Below are positions 14,813-17,202 of a stretch of 17,202 nucleotides of DNA, piece after piece. The DNA comes from Flavobacteriales bacterium. Its GTDB lineage: Bacteria > Bacteroidota > Bacteroidia > Flavobacteriales_D > Crocinitomicaceae. Location: positions 1 to 17,202 of the forward strand of contig CANJQZ010000013.1 of NCBI GenBank assembly GCA_947476515.1. Direction: 5' to 3'. The number at the start of each line of letters is the position of its first letter. Position 1 is the first letter of the stretch. Made by a program: the position numbers and the translations under genes. The notes under the pieces are model-generated. The model worked only from the letters and a program-made list of their open reading frames with translations, did no database searches and was not told where the DNA came from.

Positions 14813-17202
14813 ATGCGACTATATATCTTTTTTATTATTGGATTCACGACCTCTGTTTTTTCACAAGTGAACCCTTTTACTTCCACCTATCAACAAATTC
14901 CTCAATTACCGAAAGGGGTGTTAGAGGCTGTTGCCTATACCAATACTCGAATGCAAGTTATTGATGACCATGAAACACCCTCTTGCTCTGGACAATTGCT
15001 CCCCTATGGCATTATGGGTTTGTTCGAAAATGGTGGTAATTACTTTATTGAAAATGGCAAAACAATAGCAGAACTTAGTGGTATTTCAATATCGCAACAA
15101 AAACTCGACAAACAGCAACAAATACTTGCTTATGGATTTGCATTACATAGCTTATTGGGAAATAAGACCCATGAAGAAATGAGGGAAGACCCTTCATTTA
15201 TTGGAAATGCACTACTTCAATTAACAGAAATCCCAGAAGACGGTATGGTAAATCAATTTGCTAGACAATCTTTTCTACTAGAAGTATTTCGCTTTTTAAA
15301 CAGTGAGGAACATGCTGAAAATTATAATTTTCACATCTATGATTTTAATTTAAGTGACTTTTTTGGGTCGGAAAACTATAGGGTTTTGTGTGCAAAAAAA
15401 ATCACTATAGCACCAGCAGAAATAAGCACCTCAAGTGGCGATTTGTTTACTAAAAATAATTCTAAATCACTAGAATATGGTCCCGCTATTTGGAATCCAG
15501 CGCCGGCATGTAATATAAGTAGCCGCAACGGTGTTGCTGTATCGGCAATTACCATTCATACCGTTCAAGGAACTTATGCAGGGGCCATTTCATGGTCGCA
15601 AAATTGTAGTTCAAATGTCTCTTATCATTATGTGGTAAGAAGTTCGGATGGCCAAGTAACGCAAATGGTTTTAGAGGCTAAAAAAGCCTGGCATGTCGCC
15701 TCAGAAAACCCTTATACAATAGGATATGAACACGAGGGATATGTTAGTAATGCGGCTTGGTATACTCAAGCATTATATGAAGGTTCTGCCAACTTATCTA
15801 AAGACATTATTAATAGTTCTTATGGTATTATTGGAAAGCGAACTTATGATGGTCCGTCTTCAAGTATTACTAATGTTTTAGGGGCTTGTATTAAAATTAA
15901 AGGGCATCAACATTTTCCAAATCAGACACACACCGATCCTGGGATTTTTTGGAATTGGGAAAAATATTATCAGTTGATCAATGTTACACCAAATATTATT
16001 CATCTAAATCTTCCTAATGGGACACTTTATGATAGTGGTGGCGCAATGGGAAATTATAGCGATGATGAGCGCATGCTAAATCTTATACAACCCAACAACG
16101 CAGCGTCAATTCAGCTAAATTTTACTAATTTTTCTTTAGAAAATAATTTTGATCATTTAATAGTTTATGATGGCGCGGATGCAAGCGCTCCTATTATTTC
16201 TAGTTTAACGGGCAACACCCTTCCTTCTTCTATACAAAGTTCAGGGCCATCTCTATTAATTGACTTTAGGTCTGACTGCGCACAAAACTATCCTGGTTAT
16301 GCTTTAAATTACAACAGTACACCTTCCAATAATGACCAAACCGCTCCAATTACTAACATTGTCCCTGGTAATCTTTGGGACACTGTTGATTTTCAGGTTA
16401 ACATAACAGATACAGACGCTGGTGATGGTGTAGCGAAAGCCTTTTATTTGTTAGGAGATAAAAATCCAAACGAAATGTCTTGGAGGGCTAACGGAAGCTT
16501 GGGATTTGTTTGTGAATTGTTTGATGATCCAAACATAAACTGGACGAATCAAACCGGAGTTTTTAATACCCAGACAGGTGCTTTTCAAATGAATGATGTA
16601 AGTCAGAACAATTCCAATGCCTACTTGAATGTTAATCAAAATAATCAATCTGAATACTTATTTGAATGGGAACAAAAAATAGTAAGTAGTAATTTAAACC
16701 AAAGAGCGGGAATGCACTTTTTTTGTTCTGATCCTACTTTACCTAATCGTGGAAATTCCTATTTTATTTTTATGCGAGAAGAAACTGATAAGATTCAAAT
16801 ATATAAAGTCACAAATGATGTTTTCACCGTAGTAAACGAGACTCCTTTTACCAACATTCCATTAATAAATTATCATTTAAAAGTTCACTATAGTCCGCAG
16901 AGTGGCTGGATAAAAGTATATATAGACAATGTTTTGATTTCACAATGGCAAGACCCAAGTCCTATTCAAACAGGAACGGCGATCTCATTGCGTTCAGGTG
17001 CCAGTTCTGTCGTATTTGATAAAATAAGAATCTTTTTAAGCCGCGGGTCCAGTGTAAATATTAGCCTTGGAAACAATCAATCATTTCGTTATGAAAGCCA
17101 ACAAAGCGCTCCCGCGGGAATATTATTTTCTCAAATCATTGATAATAATGAAAACTGGTCCAACGAAAAACAAGAAACCTATCTAATTGATTGGTCAGCA
17201 CC
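14813..17202 (+). CDS. Exported N-acetylmuramoyl-L-alanine amidase (amidase_2) with SLT-like, CUB and LamG-like regions; truncated by the window end
   Basis: Open from the ATG at 14813 to the last base (796 codons, no stop). The signal peptide is residues 1-17, cut before Q18. Residues about 28-110 (LPKGVLEAVAYTNTRM, then YGIMGL) resemble a lytic-transglycosylase domain, but the catalytic Glu position is N44. Residues about 240-385 are amidase_2: H249 in TIHT, E306 in IGYEHEG, H365 in GHQHFPN and D375 in DPG. These match the zinc ligands and catalytic Glu of AmpD, including the ten-residue step between the last two ligands, so amide-bond cleavage in peptidoglycan is likely. A CUB domain follows (about 392-500; FDHLIVYDGADA, LLIDFRSDC), then a LamG/concanavalin-like region (about 555-740). 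A T9SS sorting domain may lie beyond the edge. It could act on prey, competitors or its own wall. Confidence 0.88.
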   Translation, partial: MRLYIFFIIGFTTSVFSQVNPFTSTYQQIPQLPKGVLEAVAYTNTRMQVIDDHETPSCSGQLLPYGIMGLFENGGNYFIENGKTIAELSGISISQQKLDKQQQILAYGFALHSLLGNKTHEEMREDPSFIGNALLQLTEIPEDGMVNQFARQSFLLEVFRFLNSEEHAENYNFHIYDFNLSDFFGSENYRVLCAKKITIAPAEISTSSGDLFTKNNSKSLEYGPAIWNPAPACNISSRNGVAVSAITIHTVQGTYAGAISWSQNCSSNVSYHYVVRSSDGQVTQMVLEAKKAWHVASENPYTIGYEHEGYVSNAAWYTQALYEGSANLSKDIINSSYGIIGKRTYDGPSSSITNVLGACIKIKGHQHFPNQTHTDPGIFWNWEKYYQLINVTPNIIHLNLPNGTLYDSGGAMGNYSDDERMLNLIQPNNAASIQLNFTNFSLENNFDHLIVYDGADASAPIISSLTGNTLPSSIQSSGPSLLIDFRSDCAQNYPGYALNYNSTPSNNDQTAPITNIVPGNLWDTVDFQVNITDTDAGDGVAKAFYLLGDKNPNEMSWRANGSLGFVCELFDDPNINWTNQTGVFNTQTGAFQMNDVSQNNSNAYLNVNQNNQSEYLFEWEQKIVSSNLNQRAGMHFFCSDPTLPNRGNSYFIFMREETDKIQIYKVTNDVFTVVNETPFTNIPLINYHLKVHYSPQSGWIKVYIDNVLISQWQDPSPIQTGTAISLRSGASSVVFDKIRIFLSRGSSVNISLGNNQSFRYESQQSAPAGILFSQIIDNNENWSNEKQETYLIDWSA

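Noticed and set aside
16451..16648. 65-codon minus-strand frame within the amidase gene
   Set aside because: It is antisense to the continuous, domain-rich amidase frame and has no recognisable content.

Overview
The window looks like a chromosomal stretch of an AT-rich Bacteroidota, most likely a flavobacterium-like lineage (Flavobacteriales; Crocinitomicaceae-type is only a guess). Evidence: one protein with a type IX secretion (T9SS) type A C-terminal sorting domain; signal peptides ending just before Gln; -7 promoter elements of the TAnnTTTG type instead of a sigma-70 -10 box; almost no purine-rich Shine-Dalgarno sites; and several outer-membrane beta-barrel and TPR envelope proteins. I see no rRNA, tRNA, CRISPR array, insertion sequence, phage gene or att site, and no gene-free stretch over 300 bases.

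Layout. (1) 1-1655, + strand: the tail of an envelope-like protein, a UbiA-superfamily membrane transferase that resembles decaprenyl-phosphate phosphoribosyltransferase, and a HAD-IB phosphatase, joined by 4-nt and 11-nt overlaps. (2) 3789-1656, - strand: a YqaA/DedA-family membrane protein and a GT-C-like multispanning protein, overlapping by 11 nt; they converge on the HAD gene with no base between the two stop codons. (3) 5656-3842, - strand: a T9SS-secreted multidomain protein with its own promoter and a strong hairpin terminator, which sits directly before the yqaA-like start. (4) 9805-5705, - strand: an FtsE-type ABC ATPase, then a tight three-gene run of S41-family peptidase, glutamine/methionine-type aminotransferase and omega-amidase. 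(5) 9950-14734, + strand: a 1019-aa TPR protein and a 573-aa outer-membrane beta-barrel, 3 nt apart, divergent from ftsE, with a near-perfect palindrome beside the promoter. (6) 14813 to the window end, + strand: a large exported amidase_2 (peptidoglycan amidase) that runs off the edge, with an SLT-like N-terminal region, a CUB domain and a LamG-like domain.

How the genes may work together. Most of the window is cell-envelope biology: lipid-carrier sugar chemistry (UbiA, HAD, possibly GT-C and the DedA relative), cell division or envelope assembly (FtsE, TPR, barrel) and secreted wall-acting proteins. The aminotransferase plus omega-amidase pair is metabolic and makes textbook sense as a transaminase that uses glutamine and an enzyme that removes the resulting alpha-ketoglutaramate. 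I find no clear undescribed system. The best leads are the possible polyprenyl-phosphate-pentose module in regions 1-2, the amidase with a degenerate lysozyme-like domain, and the palindrome in front of the TPR/barrel operon.
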